From: Hermatobates lingyangjiaoensis
Taxonomy: Eukaryota; Arthropoda; Insecta; Hemiptera; Hermatobatidae
Reading direction: 5' to 3'
Assembly: GCA_026182355.1 (NCBI GenBank)
Contig: JAPFBL010001103.1
Location: 37,501 to 101,500 of the forward strand
Length of the DNA stretch: 64,000 nucleotides
Position numbers and translations under genes: made by a program. Positions 53,349 to 63,138 of the stretch are shown here, piece by piece (positions within the stretch are counted from its first letter, which is position 1; the number at the start of each line of letters is the position of its first letter). The notes beneath the pieces are model-generated. The model had not been told where the DNA came from. It saw only the letters and a list, made by a program, of their open reading frames with translations, and did no database searches.

Positions 53349-55296
53349 GTATGTATGCAGTTGTATTTATATAAAAGTTATTTTCAAACATTCATTGCAA
53401 TGATTCATTGAAAATTCAAAAATATATTGAAGGAATTGTATCAGTAAACATTATGTGGAAAGCCCATTGTGTAATCTAACACCTTGAACTTTTGCAAGTT
53501 CATGGTCATTTATATTGTTTCCAAGTAAATTGTAAATAACTTTGGTTGCCCAATCAGTCACTATTCGGTATTGGGATCATAATAGTGAAAATTATGTATA
53601 TATAATTCCATGTATAGTTTTCTTTTATCAAAACCTTTTGCTTCAGTTAAACCACTGAAGAAAAATTATTTTCTAACTGCAGAATCAGGAATCTTAAAAA
53701 TATCTATCGAAAATATCCTATGTAAGATCAAATGTTGGCTGTAAATGAACACTTTGCTATAAGAAGAAAATGAATCCTTATTATAAACCCTCATAAGTAA
53801 CTATTTTCACCTCTTTTAAACGTAAAGATAGTTTTTGGTCAGATGAAACAATCCTCTGTTCTTTATACAAGTATTTTGTTTTGTCACTTTATGTACCTGC
53901 CAACTTCGTTGTATGAAGCCTTAAAAATTGTGTAAATAAATCTATATAAATGAAAGAAAAGTTTTGTCTGTACGTTAGTCATGTCGAGCTGAAACTTTAA
54001 AAGTAGATTTGTGTTTGTCTAACTTAAAATCTAAGATTTGAATGGATTGGAAATTCAATGTAGAAGCTAAGTCATGTTTGGCTAGTTACACAGACCTTTT
54101 ATTTTGAAAATATACAGGGTTTTTTATGTGCCTGATACTGCTGCAAGTAGATGTTTTTAATTTCGTTTGCATTAATCATAATTTCCTTGCTTTAAAAAAA
54201 GTGAATCCTACCTAACTGCGTATTAGAATAAAAAGAAATTTGTATTCTGTATCTAAAACTGCAAAACGTAAAATAAATTCCAGACCTAATTACTGAGGGA
54301 GTTTAGGACCCCCAGAGTTGACAAATCAACAATGGCCAAAATGTTTATAAAACTAATTTGTTTAAATAATTTCAAGGTGTAAACATGGATGGATTTTGTT
54401 GTAATTGATAATTTCAAATAAATGAGGTCTATTTATTAGACTCAAATAAGTGTATGGTCTTCTCCCAAATCAGAAATATAGCAAGAACTAATTAAACTTA
54501 TATTGAAAGAAACATTACTGCAATATAAGTATGAGTTGCCATTATAACCCTTATAAAGCTTTATAACCTCTGTAAACGTCCGTCTCCGTAAGTGCTGAGG
54601 CGTCTACAGTTAACTCTAGTTCTCAGATTTATCTTCTTATACTAAAAAGGCATGTATAGTAATCTTTTGAAACTTGTAAAAGTTTTTCACATAAAGTTGC
54701 GGTTTGTTTTGGTTTTGATAATAAAACAATCTGTAATAGAGATTTGGTCTATAATTTCTAGTAAAAGCTGGATATATTGTAATGTACATTGCAGTTTTAA
54801 AACTCTTTTACGCGAATTCAATTGTATTTTAAAATTGTGCACTTAAGTATGTTTAAATGAATTATTATGAAGTCTAGTTCACGCAGTAAACTACTTTAAA
54901 AATATGTTTCAATATAAGTAGAAGCTTGAAATGTTATGCAATTGTAAAAATCTTTTACGCCAAGTTAATTATATTTTAAAATATGCTATTAAGTATGTTT
55001 CAATTAATTAATATGAAGTTTAGTTCATGCAGTAAACTCTATTTAAAAGTGTGTTTCAATAAATGCAAATAAAATTATTTCCAGTAAAAGCTTCAAATGT
55101 TTGTAACAGTTTTACATGTTTACTCTTTTACACGAATTTAATTATATTTTAAAATTGTACTTAAGTTTGGTTAAGTTAAGTTTGGCAATTTTTGTGTGTT
55201 GTCCCTATGTTCGTCTGTTGGATAATGAAAAGATGTTTGTGTATATTTGACTAAATTTTTCAATGTCAGTTCTTGCGTTGCATGTGTTCTTGTTTT

Positions 55297-55350
<54 letters not shown>

Positions 55351-55483
55351 GGTTACTTGCCGTTGCGTCTACAACGTGCTTGGTCTCCCATTCTCTTTTC
55401 TCCTGAAGACGGATTACCCGAAAATTTGAGTCTGTAAGTGTGTTTCCCTACTTTGTGTGTTGCTCTTTGTTAGTCTCGAACTC

Positions 55484-55521
<38 letters not shown>

Positions 55522-55981
55522 GAATTTAAAAAAAAATATATATATACAATTAAAAGGAACGGTCCAGCGGACTTTTTTAAATAAAATAAATTCAAAACGA
55601 AAGAAACACAAAGACACAGACATAACTCACATCGATATGACGACGATGGTCGAAATATCGATGTGAGTTATGTCTGTGTGTTTCCTTCGTTTTGAATTTA
55701 TTTTATTTATATATATATATATAATTGTAATGTTATTTGCAGGCAATATGGCTACGATTGGGCTGGTAATGGCCCCCATTCAGCACTTGATATACCAGTA
55801 TATGGAAAAGGTTTGGCCCAAGACAAACTTCAAGACTGTCATAAAGAAGCTGTTAGCTGACCAAGCCAGTGTTGCCCCCATCTGTATCGTCCTTTTCTTC
55901 GGCGGCATTAACTTTCTTGAAGGGAAAGACATGAAAACAGCTTTTCAGGAGTTAAAAGCCAAATTCCTTACTGTTTATATA
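53171..55981 (+). CDS. MPV17L2-like mitochondrial membrane protein (5' part, two coding exons)
   Basis: Exons 53171-53348 and 55743-55981 join in frame (phase 1) to give about 139 residues. MASKVMRYGGSFVKHGLFGK, LFTNTCIGGCMMMTGDYIQQ, KRGGNMATIGLVMAPIQHLI and YQYMEKVWPKTN match the Mpv17/PMP22 family. TNT.G.G..M..GD and KVL.DQ..A.P, with FLEG......F.ELKAKF, fit MPV17L2 best; that protein supports mitochondrial ribosome assembly in the inner membrane. The donor GTCAGT at 55982 follows FLTVYI; the expected DW..WP..Q exon was not found before the window ends. The intron of 2.4 kb is repeat-bearing. Confidence 0.88.
53985..54085. repeat. Inverted copy of the dispersed repeat at 540-823
   Basis: GAGCTGAAACTTTAAAAGTA, GATTTGTGT, CTAACTTAAAATCTAAG and GGAAATTCAATGTAGAAGCT match the reverse complement of the 540-823 copies. 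Confidence 0.7.
55370..55480 (+). ncRNA. Hammerhead-like arm, TCTC family, diverged
   Basis: TTCTCCTGAAGACGGATTAC then CCGAAAATTTGAGTCTGTAA: CTGAAGA, C, GG/CC, GAA, AATT, T, GAGT. Preceded and followed by (TA)n. Confidence 0.5.
55540..55715. repeat. Fold-back cassette, GATGTGAG family, beside a splice acceptor
   Basis: Arms AAATTCAAAACGAAAGAAAC / TTTCCTTCGTTTTGAATTTA are inverted around GACGACGATGGTCGAAATAT. GAC/GTC, GAA, ATAT, C are kept but CTGATGA is cut to ATGA. Ends about 27 bp before the acceptor of MPV17L2-like exon 2. Confidence 0.7.
55743..55981 (+). CDS. MPV17L2-like exon 2
   Basis: Acceptor TTATTTGCAG ends at 55742; donor GTCAGT follows at 55982. Encodes NMATIGLVMAPIQHLIYQYM, EKVWPKTNFKTVIKKLLADQ, ASVAPICIVLFFGGINFLEG and KDMKTAFQELKAKFLTVYI. 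The (A/S)P and FLEG elements mark the second and third membrane segments of the family. Confidence 0.9.
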
Positions 55982-56040
55982 GTCAGTTAAACATATATAT
56001 ATATATATATTCTAATGCATTGCAATCAGTTATTATGTGG

Positions 56041-56763
56041 TATTTACTCATTGTAGGGTAAAAATCTAATGAAATGGTCTCCACATATAAAACTTTTTAA
56101 TGATATAAACCAGGGCTTCTTAAACTTTTTTATATAGCGACCCCCTTCAAGCTTAGGAAATTTTAAACGACCCCCTCCTCCATATAATGAAATATATATT
56201 AACCGTAGATGTAGATGTAATATCGCGCTATTTTACAATGTAAATAAAATAAGGATTAAAGAATACGTACCCATTCATTTCACATATATATAATTGGAAA
56301 CTACAATAGTATTTTGTATGATTTTTATTTGTATTTATATTTGTACGTAGTGTGTATACTAATTTTAAAATTTTATTTATAATGATTGAAAAGTATCAGA
56401 TCTTTGCGGCCCCCTTTCAGTATTCTCGCGATCCCCCTGGGGGTCGCGACCCACAGTTTAAGAAGCCCTGATATAAACAACGCGTTTCGAACACGTAGTG
56501 TTCTTCCTCAGGCATTAACTAAAAAATACAAAATGATACCAGAGAGTTATCTATAGTACAAAGTAAATAAGTAAATAATTATTTTATTTTATATTAATTT
56601 TTGTACTTAATTACTTTGTACTATAGATAACTCTCTGGTGTCATTTTGTATTTTTTAGTTAATGCCTGAGGAAGAACACTACGTGTTCGAAACGCGTTGT
56701 TTATATCATTAACAATTTTTATATGTGGAGACCATTTCATTAGATTTTTACCCTACAATATAT
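56041..56763. mobile_element. Inverted-repeat element with hammerhead-like core, split by a hAT MITE
   Basis: Ends TAGGGTAAAAATCTAATGAA / TTCATTAGATTTTTACCCTA are inverted. Plus-strand core: C, CTGAGGA (56666-56672), A, stem II GAACAC/GTGTTC with loop TAC (56674-56688), GAA (56689-56691), ACGCGT (56692-56697), T, G. The minus arm at about 56480-56515 carries the same. A partial copy without the insertion is at 60745-60915. Confidence 0.75.
56111..56470. mobile_element. hAT-like MITE, 360 bp, nested
   Basis: Ends CAGGGCTTCTTAAACT / AGTTTAAGAAGCCCTG are inverted, with subterminal GCGACCCCCTTC / GGGGGTCGCGACCC. A perfect 8-bp duplication ATATAAAC flanks it at 56103-56110 and 56471-56478. Confidence 0.93.
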
Positions 56764-56859
56764 ATATATTTTCTTTGCTGATAAAATATATTGGATTGTC
56801 TTATTGTTTGTTATAAAACATCTATTGTTTTCTAAATTCATGCATTTTGTAATGCATGA

Positions 56860-57000
56860 CGTTGTCCAGACTAGCTGGTGATAACGTCAGCCGTTTACCG
56901 CCTTTTTGTTTGATCGTTGATTCTACAGATTCTAACTAAGAGTCCTAAATTTTACCTAATTCACGTTCATTTCGAGTAGAAATCTGTAGTTTTTACAGTT
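56860..57000 (-). mobile_element. SINE tail fragment, minus strand
   Basis: AACGTCAGCCGTTTACCG, TTTTTGTTTGATCG and AGTCCTAAATTTTACCTAA are the reverse complement of the 50220-50315 tail. Confidence 0.65.
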
Positions 57001-57039
57001 TTTAGTTAAAGTTTACTTTAGTTGATTTAAATCTATATA

Positions 57040-57677
57040 CAGTGGAACCTCTACATACAAGCTACTCTACTTACGAGAAACTCGAGATACGAGAGGTCTT
57101 TCGAGCAAAAATCTTGCTCTATATACGAGAGAAAATCCAAGTTACGAGAATTTCCAGATGGTTCCGCTAGGTTGACACTTGCCTTAAACATTTCCGTAAC
57201 ATTTTGAAAGGGAGGCAGAGACAAACCTCGTTGGATAAGTTTTTCTTCAAAAGACCTATAGAAAGTGAAAGTGTTGCGATTCCAGCTAAAAGGGCAAAAG
57301 AAAGTGAAAAACAGTAAAAACTGATACAGTAATGTTAAAAAGAAAAAAAATGCAGAAAAAAGTGCGATAAGTGCGTTAAAAAAAATTAGTTTTTCATAAA
57401 GTTAACTTTAATTTTAAGTGGAAGTGCTCATAATAAACTCGCATTTTATTTCGTTAATATCATTTTATTTATCTTATTACTGTATTTTATGTTCAGTCAC
57501 TATTTGAATATGTTTTTAGTAATCAGGAAGATGTGTTCATAGTTATTTAGGGTTAACTTGAATTATTTTGGGAGGCCGGGAACAAATTAATTGGTTTTCA
57601 GTTATTTCGGGAAAAATTCGCTCTAGATACGAGCACGATCCGGGAACGAATTAATCTCGTATGTAGAGGTTCCACTG
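57040..57677. mobile_element. TA-flanked MITE, CAGTGGAACCTC family, copy 2 (inverted)
   Basis: Same ends as 20163-20832 with TA at 57038-57039 and 57678-57679. Shared interior, for example CTTTTGCCCTTTTAGCTGGA and CTTTCTATAGGTCTTTTGAA on the minus strand. Confidence 0.88.
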
Positions 57678-57679
57678 TA

Positions 57680-58895
57680 TATAAAAATCAATGTATGTCT
57701 GTTTGTTTGTACTCGATAGATTCAAAAACCATACATCCAATCGCCGTGATAATTTAGGAAATTATTAGGTATATCCCCGGGAAGGTTGTGTAAAGTTTTT
57801 TAAAAATCAGAGTTGTGGTTCAGGTAATAACCCAAAAATATTATAATAGATAAGGTTTGCTGTATAACCTGTTTGTTTACATTTTGACTTTAATTGGTAA
57901 TGGCAGCCGCAGGTAGGTTATTCTTTATGATAATATTTCCACATGGTTTGTTCAATTGGAAATAAGCAGGTACCAGAAATTTTATTATTGTTTTCAAATT
58001 GATATTAAAGACAATTATTGTAATTTTATATGGGTTTCTTATTAACTTTAACAAAGCTTTAGCTATTATCAATAGTTTACAATTAACTTTTCATATCTAA
58101 TTGGTTTAACTTGCTTTAAGCATTAAAGAAAGTTATGCTTTAAATAATAACTTATTAACTTTAAGTATGCATGATAGTATTACGAATAATAATGATAGTA
58201 TTTGAACCATTAATTCTAATCTTAAAAGAATAGTTAAAGTATTGTTTAAGTTTAATGGATGTAAGGCTTCTTTATTTATTCCTGATTGATTAATTCGTTT
58301 GTTTAAAATATTTAATTATTTGTAATTAGTATCCGGCCCTACTCTATATAGGCAAAATGATAAATTATTATATATATATGGATGATAAGGCTTCTTTCAA
58401 CATTTCTTGATGTATTTTTCGGCAAAAAATATTCTTTTTATTATTTGTTTAATCTAATCTATCAACTACCAATTGTATTAGACAATGTGTGCAATTTATA
58501 ATCAGTGTTAGATTATATCTTTTTTTGGATAATCTATAATTTTAATTCTGTATTAATTTCGTTTATCTCAAAAAAGTTAAGTGTAATGGAACTATAGAAA
58601 ATTTAAATTGTATTCGTTATATGTAATTTATTATTAGAGTTGGAATTAAATTGTTTCCCGGGTAAAGCCGGGTAGGTCAGCTGGTTAAATATAAAAAACT
58701 TGCAGTATATTTGATTCCAGTTGAAGGGTTCTTTAGTTTGAGAATGTATTATTAAAACACAGTAGAGGTAGAGGCATCAATTGATATTTCTTTTAATTTA
58801 TTGATTGAATTAGCGTTTAATTAATGTAAATTTTGATTTCATTGTGTTCCAATGCTCATACTTATAAGGCTTCACCTTTTAGTGTTGTTATAGAG
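57680..58895. other. Intergenic or intronic, nothing assigned
   Basis: AT-rich. A tRNA-like A-box fragment GGGTAGGTCAGCTGGTTAAA near 58669 may be a SINE relic. The missing MPV17L2-like exons were searched for by eye here and not found. Confidence 0.4.
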
Positions 58896-59394
58896 CAGTG
58901 CTTCTCAAACGGTGCGCCCTGGAAGGTAGCCAGGTGCGCCCCAAGATAACGGAAGATTAAGTTGATATAACACATTTATATTTTAGTTTTTGCATCATTT
59001 TAATTTATTTGAGAAAACACCAAGTATGTGGTTTTCAAGTCTGAGTCAAGTCTCGGCCACTTCATATTTTGAACTGGAAGGTAAATTTCTTTAATCTTTT
59101 AAGCATCAATGGATAATACTTCCTCTTTGCCTTTACTCGGGGATTTAAATCATTTTTACTATCCCTCCCTCCCTCTCATTCTCTCTGTCTCTCTCTCTCT
59201 TTCTTTCTTTTTCTTAAAAAAAACTATACATTTTAATTTCCAATCATTTTCCTGTTATCAAATCTCAGGACTAAATTTTCTATATTAAAATCAGTGATGC
59301 GCCCCAAAGTTTTGGTTTGGTTTCATAGGTGCGCCCCAAAGTTTTGGTTTGGTTTCATAGGTGCGCCCTGAACTAAAAAAGTGAAGTAACACTG
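58896..59394. mobile_element. hAT-like MITE, 499 bp
   Basis: Ends CAGTGCTTCTCAAAC and GTGAAGTAACACTG are imperfectly inverted, with repeated GGTGCGCCC motifs near both ends. A perfect 8-bp duplication TTATAGAG flanks it at 58888-58895 and 59395-59402. A short CT run lies inside. Confidence 0.9.
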
Positions 59395-59402
59395 TTATAG
59401 AG

Positions 59403-59565
59403 GGTGTAAATTGTGGTTCATTTATTATTTGGCACCCATTTTAGTAATGGGCGAGCCACTTACCTGTTGATTCTATATTGTGAGTCCTAAATATTGCCTG
59501 TGTTTTTAGAGTAGGAATCTTTAACAAGTATCTTGTCATTGTACAGGCTCGGGACTGACGAACTT
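59403..59565 (-). mobile_element. SINE tail fragment, minus strand
   Basis: TTATTATTTGGCACCCATTT, GGGCGAGCCACTTACC, TTTAACAAGTATCTTGTCAT and ACAGGCTCGGGACTGACG are the complement of the tail at 6190-6340 and of the TTAAGCTGTCGGTCCC body region. Confidence 0.65.
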
Positions 59566-59747
59566 AATTGTTATTCTAATTATTTAACAATTGCGAAAAA
59601 TAAATAGACTTGACTTTTTTTTTCCACTTTAACTACAAAAATAATTGTTATAAGAAGTGATTCTAAATTATTATTTTTACAATTAACGGGGATGTATACA
59701 GGGAATGAGTGGTCACCCGTTGGTGCCACTCCATAACATGGTTACCC
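59566..59747. other. Probable LINE 3' region
   Basis: Downstream (on the minus strand) of the LINE coding remnant. GCCACTCCATAACATGGTTA may be its 3' end. No independent feature. Confidence 0.35.
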
Positions 59748-60225
59748 TCACAGCTGGTTTAACTTAGAAGGTCTCGTGGCCATTTTCTTTTTAAGCGCCT
59801 TTGGGGGTTTGAGGGTATTACAGGTGAGTAAAGGGTTTAAGCGAGTGGATTGGGGTGGGTTTGTAATCTGTTGTGGAATAATTTGTAACGTTCCTTTGCT
59901 AAGTTCTGGACAGATGGGACTTTGAGGTCTTGTTGTATGATTTTGTTGGGGGACGTAAAAAGGTAAGTTTGAGAGTTTTCTGATAATTTTTGACTGTAGG
60001 GATTGCAACGGTTGTATGTTGGATGGTTTGGTGGAACCCCAGATTTCTATACCATATGCCCAGAAAGGCTTCAGGACTGCGTTGTATATATGTAGTTTGT
60101 CTGTTAGTGTAAGTCTTGATTTTGAGTCTAAAAGTCTTATGAGAAGTTTGTAACGTCTGTTCGTCTCTGTGCGTTTAAGTCTTGTATGTGGATTCCAAGT
60201 CATCCGAGTGTCAAAGTGTTAAAAA
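59748..60225 (-). pseudogene. Jockey-type non-LTR retrotransposon fragment (C-terminal of RT)
   Basis: The minus-strand frame reads TRMTWNPHTRLKRTETNRRY, KLLIRLLDSKSRLTLTDKLH, IYNAVLKPFWAYGIEIWGST and KPSNIQPLQSLQSKIIRKLS. This is the post-RT region of Jockey-superfamily ORF2 (L.W..H, LK P.W.YG...WG). After NLPFYV a frameshift occurs; the other frame continues QDLKVPS and LAKERYKLFHNRLQTHPNP. 5'-truncated, dead copy. Confidence 0.85.
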
Positions 60226-60744
60226 AATTTAACTTGACTTTACAAAAAATTCATTTAAACATGAATATTCAGACAACTTTTAAAAAAAAAATAAGTTTTT
60301 GAGTTTACATTGATATAGCTTCACAGATCACTGATTCTTAAAGTTCAACTATGGTTTTCTTGAAGATTTTTAACCAAGAAACTCTTGTTTATAAGCTGAC
60401 CGTTTTGCCAAAAAAAATGTTTAGCATTTTCAAAACTAAAAACAATTTATTAACAACATAAGTAATGAAAACAAATATATCCAAGGAATATCAACCAATA
60501 GAAAACAAAAAAAACACAATAAACCAAACCAAAGTAAAAGAAGACCACAACATGGTCAGTGTTATTGTTTTTTTTTAAATACAAAACGTGTTGTTTAAAT
60601 ATAATTCTGTTTATTAATTATTATGGCAAAAAAAATGAAACCTTTAAGTACTTTTGCAAAATAATTCTGTGAAGATATCTCCAATAGAGCATTCAAGGAA
60701 CAGACAGACAACAAAGACATAATTACAAAATTCTAATGTAGTGC
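60226..60744. mobile_element. Dispersed repeat, copy 2 of the 46460 family
   Basis: 60300-60600 matches 46490-46800: TTGATATAGCTTCACAGATC, TTTATAAGCTGACCG, AACAATTTATTAACAACATA, CCAATAGAAAACAAAAAAAA, CAGTGTTATTG, GTTGTTTAAATATAATTC. The palindrome's second arm is absent here. Confidence 0.6.
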
Positions 60745-60915
60745 AATAAGTTATTATGTGGTATTTACTCATTGTAGGGTAAAAATCTAATGAAATTTCC
60801 ACATATAAAAATTTTAATGATATCGAAAAAAATAATGATGATGATCGAAACGCGTTGTTTATATCATTAAAATTTTTATATGTGGAGACCATTTCATTAG
60901 ATTTTTATCCTACAA
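60745..60915. mobile_element. Inverted-repeat element, ACGCGT-related, deleted core
   Basis: Ends TAGGGTAAAAATCTAATGAA / CATTAGATTTTTATCCTACA are inverted. Centre GATGATGATCGAAACGCGTT keeps GAA, ACGCGT, T, G but the CTGAGGA half and stem II are gone. Same family as 56041-56763. Confidence 0.7.
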
Positions 60916-61110
60916 TGAATTACAAAATTACAAAATAATACAATAAAGACATTACAAACAATAAAATTACAAAATAATACAATAAAGACATTATAAACAA
61001 TAAAATTACAAAATAATACAATAAAGACATTGTAAACAATAAAATTACAAAATAATACAATAAAGACATTATAAACAATAAAATTACAAAATAATACAAA
61101 TAAGTAAAAT
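60916..61110. repeat. About 39-bp tandem repeat, five copies
   Basis: AAATTACAAAATAATACAAT followed by AAAGACATTA(C/T)AAACAATA, repeating from about 60922 to 61110. Confidence 0.88.
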
Positions 61111-61119
61111 ATAAATAAA

Positions 61120-61280
61120 TATAGAGGAAAAAACTACAAAATTATTACCTTGTTTTTGAAGAAAAACTATTTACGTTTCATTTGCATATCTGATATGATG
61201 CTGGTAGATAAAGGCATCGAACGTAAATAGTTTTTCCTCAAAAACAAGGTAATAATTTTGTAGTTTATTTCCTATTAAGT
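61120..61280. repeat. Fold-back with degraded hammerhead-like loop
   Basis: Arms AAACTACAAAATTATTACCT and complement (about 50 bp each) enclose CTGATATGATGCTGGTAGAT then AAAGGCATCGAACGTAAATA. GATGC/GCATC can pair and is followed by GAA, but CTGANGA is incomplete. Confidence 0.55.
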
Positions 61281-61368
61281 CGTTTATATTTTGCTTATTT
61301 GTATTGTTTTGTAATTTTTTTTACTTACTGTGTTTTTGTTGCCTGTTTCTTCCTTGAATGGTCTATTG

Positions 61369-61936
61369 CAGGGGTGCTCAATACGTCGATCGCGATCTAC
61401 CAGTCGATCGCGAGGCCAATAGTGGTAGATCGCATACAACTTTGAAAAAAAAAAGTTCCAGGGTGACAGTCAGCCTATCTCTCTCTCTCTCTCTATCTAT
61501 CTATCTATATATCTCTGTGGTGTGTGTGTGTGTGTTTTGATCCTCCTGTAAAGCTTCTGTCTTTGAGCACAATGAAAAGCTACAAAAAACAGCTGTATTA
61601 TTATTTTATTTTATTATTTTTATTTATTTATTTTTAATTATTATTATTATAAATTGTCAATGTATTATTATTATTATTGGGAGCCCAGCACAATGTGTGT
61701 AAATGCATTTCACCTCCTTAACCAAAAAAAAAAAATTTATTATTATTATTATTATATGGTAATCACAAAAACATGTTGAGAGCTCTTATTTTGTTGCAAT
61801 ATTGGCTGATGCAATAATGCAAGGTAAGAATGTTCAATAAATTTTAAAATAACATACACTTTTATGGGTCGGTAGATCATTTTGACTTGGTCATTTTATA
61901 AGTAGCTCGCATACTGATAAAGTGTGAGCACCCCTG
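61369..61936. mobile_element. hAT-like MITE, 568 bp
   Basis: Ends CAGGGGTGCTCA / TGAGCACCCCTG are inverted. The 8-bp flanks GTCTATTG (61361-61368) and CTCTATTG (61937-61944) match at 7 of 8. GATCGCGATCTACC / GGTAGATC motifs lie near the ends; short CT, ATCT and GT runs inside. Confidence 0.9.
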
Positions 61937-61944
61937 CTCTATTG

Positions 61945-62172
61945 GAAGCATCTGCACAGAATTATTTTGCACAAGTAGTTATCTGTTTAATTTTTATTTG
62001 TTTTCTTGCCTTAACAATTAATAAAAAGTAATTGTGGCAACACTTGTCAAAGTTTTTGTTTTGTTAGGATTACAAGTTGTTTTTTCTGTTGTGATTTCTC
62101 CAAAAACTTTTTATGAAAATTATTTCTTTTAAACGATAATAATATTATAATATACAATATATAAAATCTATA
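61945..62172. other. Intergenic, nothing assigned
   Basis: No recognisable feature. Confidence 0.4.
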
Positions 62173-62233
62173 TACGAGGTGTGTAAATAAAGTAGTGAGA
62201 CTAATTTTTTTTAAATTTTCTATTCAAATATAA

Positions 62234-62530
62234 TTACAATGTGATATTGTCACCTTCAAAATAGTTCCCTTCGGAAGCCACACAGCGCTGGAGACGGTCC
62301 TTCCAATCATTGTAGCATTGCTGGAACTCGGATTCTGGAATGGCCTTCAGCTGGTCGGTTACAGCAGTTTGTATGTTTTGTAGTGTCCCGAAATGAGTTC
62401 CCTTGAGGTGATTTTTCAATCTCGGGAAGAGGAAAAAGTCACAAGGACTCAAGTCTGGTGAATAAGGAGGCTGAGGAGCAACAGGAATGTTTTTACTGGC
62501 CAAAAACTCGTTTATTGAGATGGCACAAAA
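62234..62530 (-). pseudogene. Mariner transposase, C-terminal part
   Basis: Frame INEFLASKNIPVAPQPPYSP, DLSPCDFFLFPRLKNHLKGT, IQTAVTDQLKAIPESEFQQC, ending SEGNYFEGDNITL. The SPCDFFLFP Asp is the third catalytic acidic residue of the DD34D-type triad. It is in a different frame from the N-terminal part because of the internal deletion (junction about 62512-62530). Confidence 0.88.
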
Positions 62531-62922
62531 CCGTTTTCAAAAACCATTTTCGCACAAATTTTTCTCATCTCCAATTCATTGGTCAAAATGTGATGAACGG
62601 AGGTGTGATTCAAATTCAACTGTTCCCCGATCATTCTGACTGTCAAGCGTCGATCTGAACGCACAAGGTTCCGTACTCTGTTGACATTTTCATCGGTGTT
62701 TGCACTTGAAGGCCTTCCGCTTCGTGGTTCATCTTCAATCGACTCTCTTCCTTCTGAAAATTCCTTAAACCACCGAAAAACCTGTGCCCTTGATAAAACA
62801 CGTTCTCCATAGGCCTCCTGAAGTTTTTCAAAAGTTTCGGTTGCATTATGTCCAAGTCTGAAGCAAAATTTGATTGCACACCGCTGCTCAACTTTGAGGT
62901 CACTCATTTTTAAAACGCTCAA
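62512..62922 (-). pseudogene. Mariner transposase, N-terminal DNA-binding part
   Basis: Start MSVLKMSDLKVEQRCAIKFC, then two helix-turn-helix regions (GHNATETFEKLQEAYGERVL with VFRWFKEFSEGRESIEDEPR, SGRPSS; and LTVRMIGEQLNLNHTSVHHI). It ends in KICAKMVFENGFVPSQ where the deletion has fused unrelated sequence. The first two catalytic Asp residues are deleted. Confidence 0.9.
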
Positions 62923-63138
62923 GAAAAAACCATTTCACGAAAACCAACGCTACGGACAAACAAATGACTGTGGCGAGTTCAGATTCATACTGGAGGCGCA
63001 TCACACGTGCACCTGACGCTACTCAAGGCCACACGTCTCCAGCGTTGCCAGATCGAAAGCGACGTTGCCAGTCTCACTACTTTATTTACACACCTCGTAT
63101 ATTATCATAAAATATATAATTATATTATAATTATAAAC

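Larger units (their letters stand above)
53349..55742. other. Intron 1 of the MPV17L2-like gene
   Basis: 53985-54085 is an inverted copy of the 540-823 repeat. Around 54840-55150 there are loose repeats of AAGTATGTTT(A/C)AAT..ATTA and TTTTACACGAATTTAATTAT-type segments. (TA)n at 55301-55346, then cassettes at 55370-55725. Confidence 0.6.
62173..63099 (-). mobile_element. Internally deleted mariner element, 927 bp
   Basis: Terminal inverted repeats TACGAGGTGTGTAAATAAAG (left) and its complement (right), continuing TAGTGAGACT, flanked by TA at 62171-62172 and 63100-63101. The transposase N- and C-terminal parts are present on the minus strand but the middle is missing, so it is shorter than the usual 1.3 kb and non-autonomous. 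Confidence 0.93.
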
